From positions 1 to 12,245 of the forward strand of contig JAIRJQ010000048.1 in the NCBI GenBank assembly GCA_031260545.1: a stretch of DNA of 12,245 bases. Direction: 5' to 3'. Position numbers and translations under genes: made by a program. Source of the stretch: Methanomassiliicoccaceae archaeon. Lineage in GTDB: Archaea; Thermoplasmatota; Thermoplasmata; Methanomassiliicoccales; Methanomethylophilaceae. The notes under the pieces are model-generated. The model was not told the origin of the DNA. It saw only the letters and a program-made list of their open reading frames with translations, and made no database searches. Each line of letters starts with the position of its first letter. The first letter of the stretch is position 1. Below, in pieces: positions 12,225 through 12,245 of the stretch.

Positions 12225-12245
12225 TTTATTACCTCCTTCCGATGT

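Overview
The window is archaeal and almost certainly from a methanogen. It encodes archaeal/eukaryal-type translation proteins (L7Ae, S28e, L24e, S6e, aIF2 gamma, aIF5B) and a methanogenesis marker protein 8 (DUF2099), a family known essentially only from methanogens and relatives that carry methyl-coenzyme M reductase. It also has a bifunctional phosphoglucose/phosphomannose isomerase of the type known from Thermoplasma and Crenarchaeota, where many classical methanogens use other isomerases. Together these point to a methanogenic Thermoplasmatota lineage such as Methanomassiliicoccales. That placement is inference from gene content, not from a search. Expression signals are archaeal: A-rich/TATA promoters, some probably leaderless starts, and Shine-Dalgarno sites of the GGAGGTGAT type inside operons.

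Layout. (1) Positions 1-734, plus strand: nadE, with its start codon cut by the window edge. (2) 735-4048, a mixed accessory-looking region of short transcription units. It holds an XRE-type regulator fused to a GyrI-like effector domain (minus), with three 21-bp spaced repeats in its promoter; a small DUF4177-like protein (plus); a flavin split-barrel (PNPOx-like) protein (plus); a minus-strand set of a C_GCAxxG_C_C redox-type protein, an unannotated 32-codon ORF and a DUF3788 protein; and a second PNPOx-like paralogue (plus). (3) 4134-5965, plus strand: a small membrane protein, then a cyclophilin translationally coupled to methanogenesis marker 8. (4) 5958-7944, minus strand: S6e, aIF2 gamma and a PIN-domain protein, tightly overlapping. 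(5) 8054-12224, minus strand: L7Ae, S28e, L24e, ndk, aIF5B and the sugar-phosphate isomerase, a compact operon whose promoter lies beyond the right edge.

How the genes fit together. Regions 4 and 5 are the conserved archaeal translation core. Ribosomal proteins and the two initiation GTPases aIF2 gamma and aIF5B sit in neighbouring operons, with ndk supplying NTPs. The isomerase is a metabolic passenger at the operon end and carries an unusual lysine-rich repeat tail. Region 3 links a prolyl isomerase to a methanogenesis-specific protein by a one-base overlap. Region 2 has a redox/flavin flavour and is the least conventional part.

No tRNA or rRNA gene, CRISPR array, insertion sequence or intein was seen. 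No gene-free stretch exceeds 300 bases; the longest is about 209 bases (1497-1705). I see no clear, wholly new multi-gene system. The best candidates for follow-up are the phased operator triplet, a possible internal start in the regulator gene, the 32-codon ORF, the isomerase tail and the cyclophilin-marker 8 pair.
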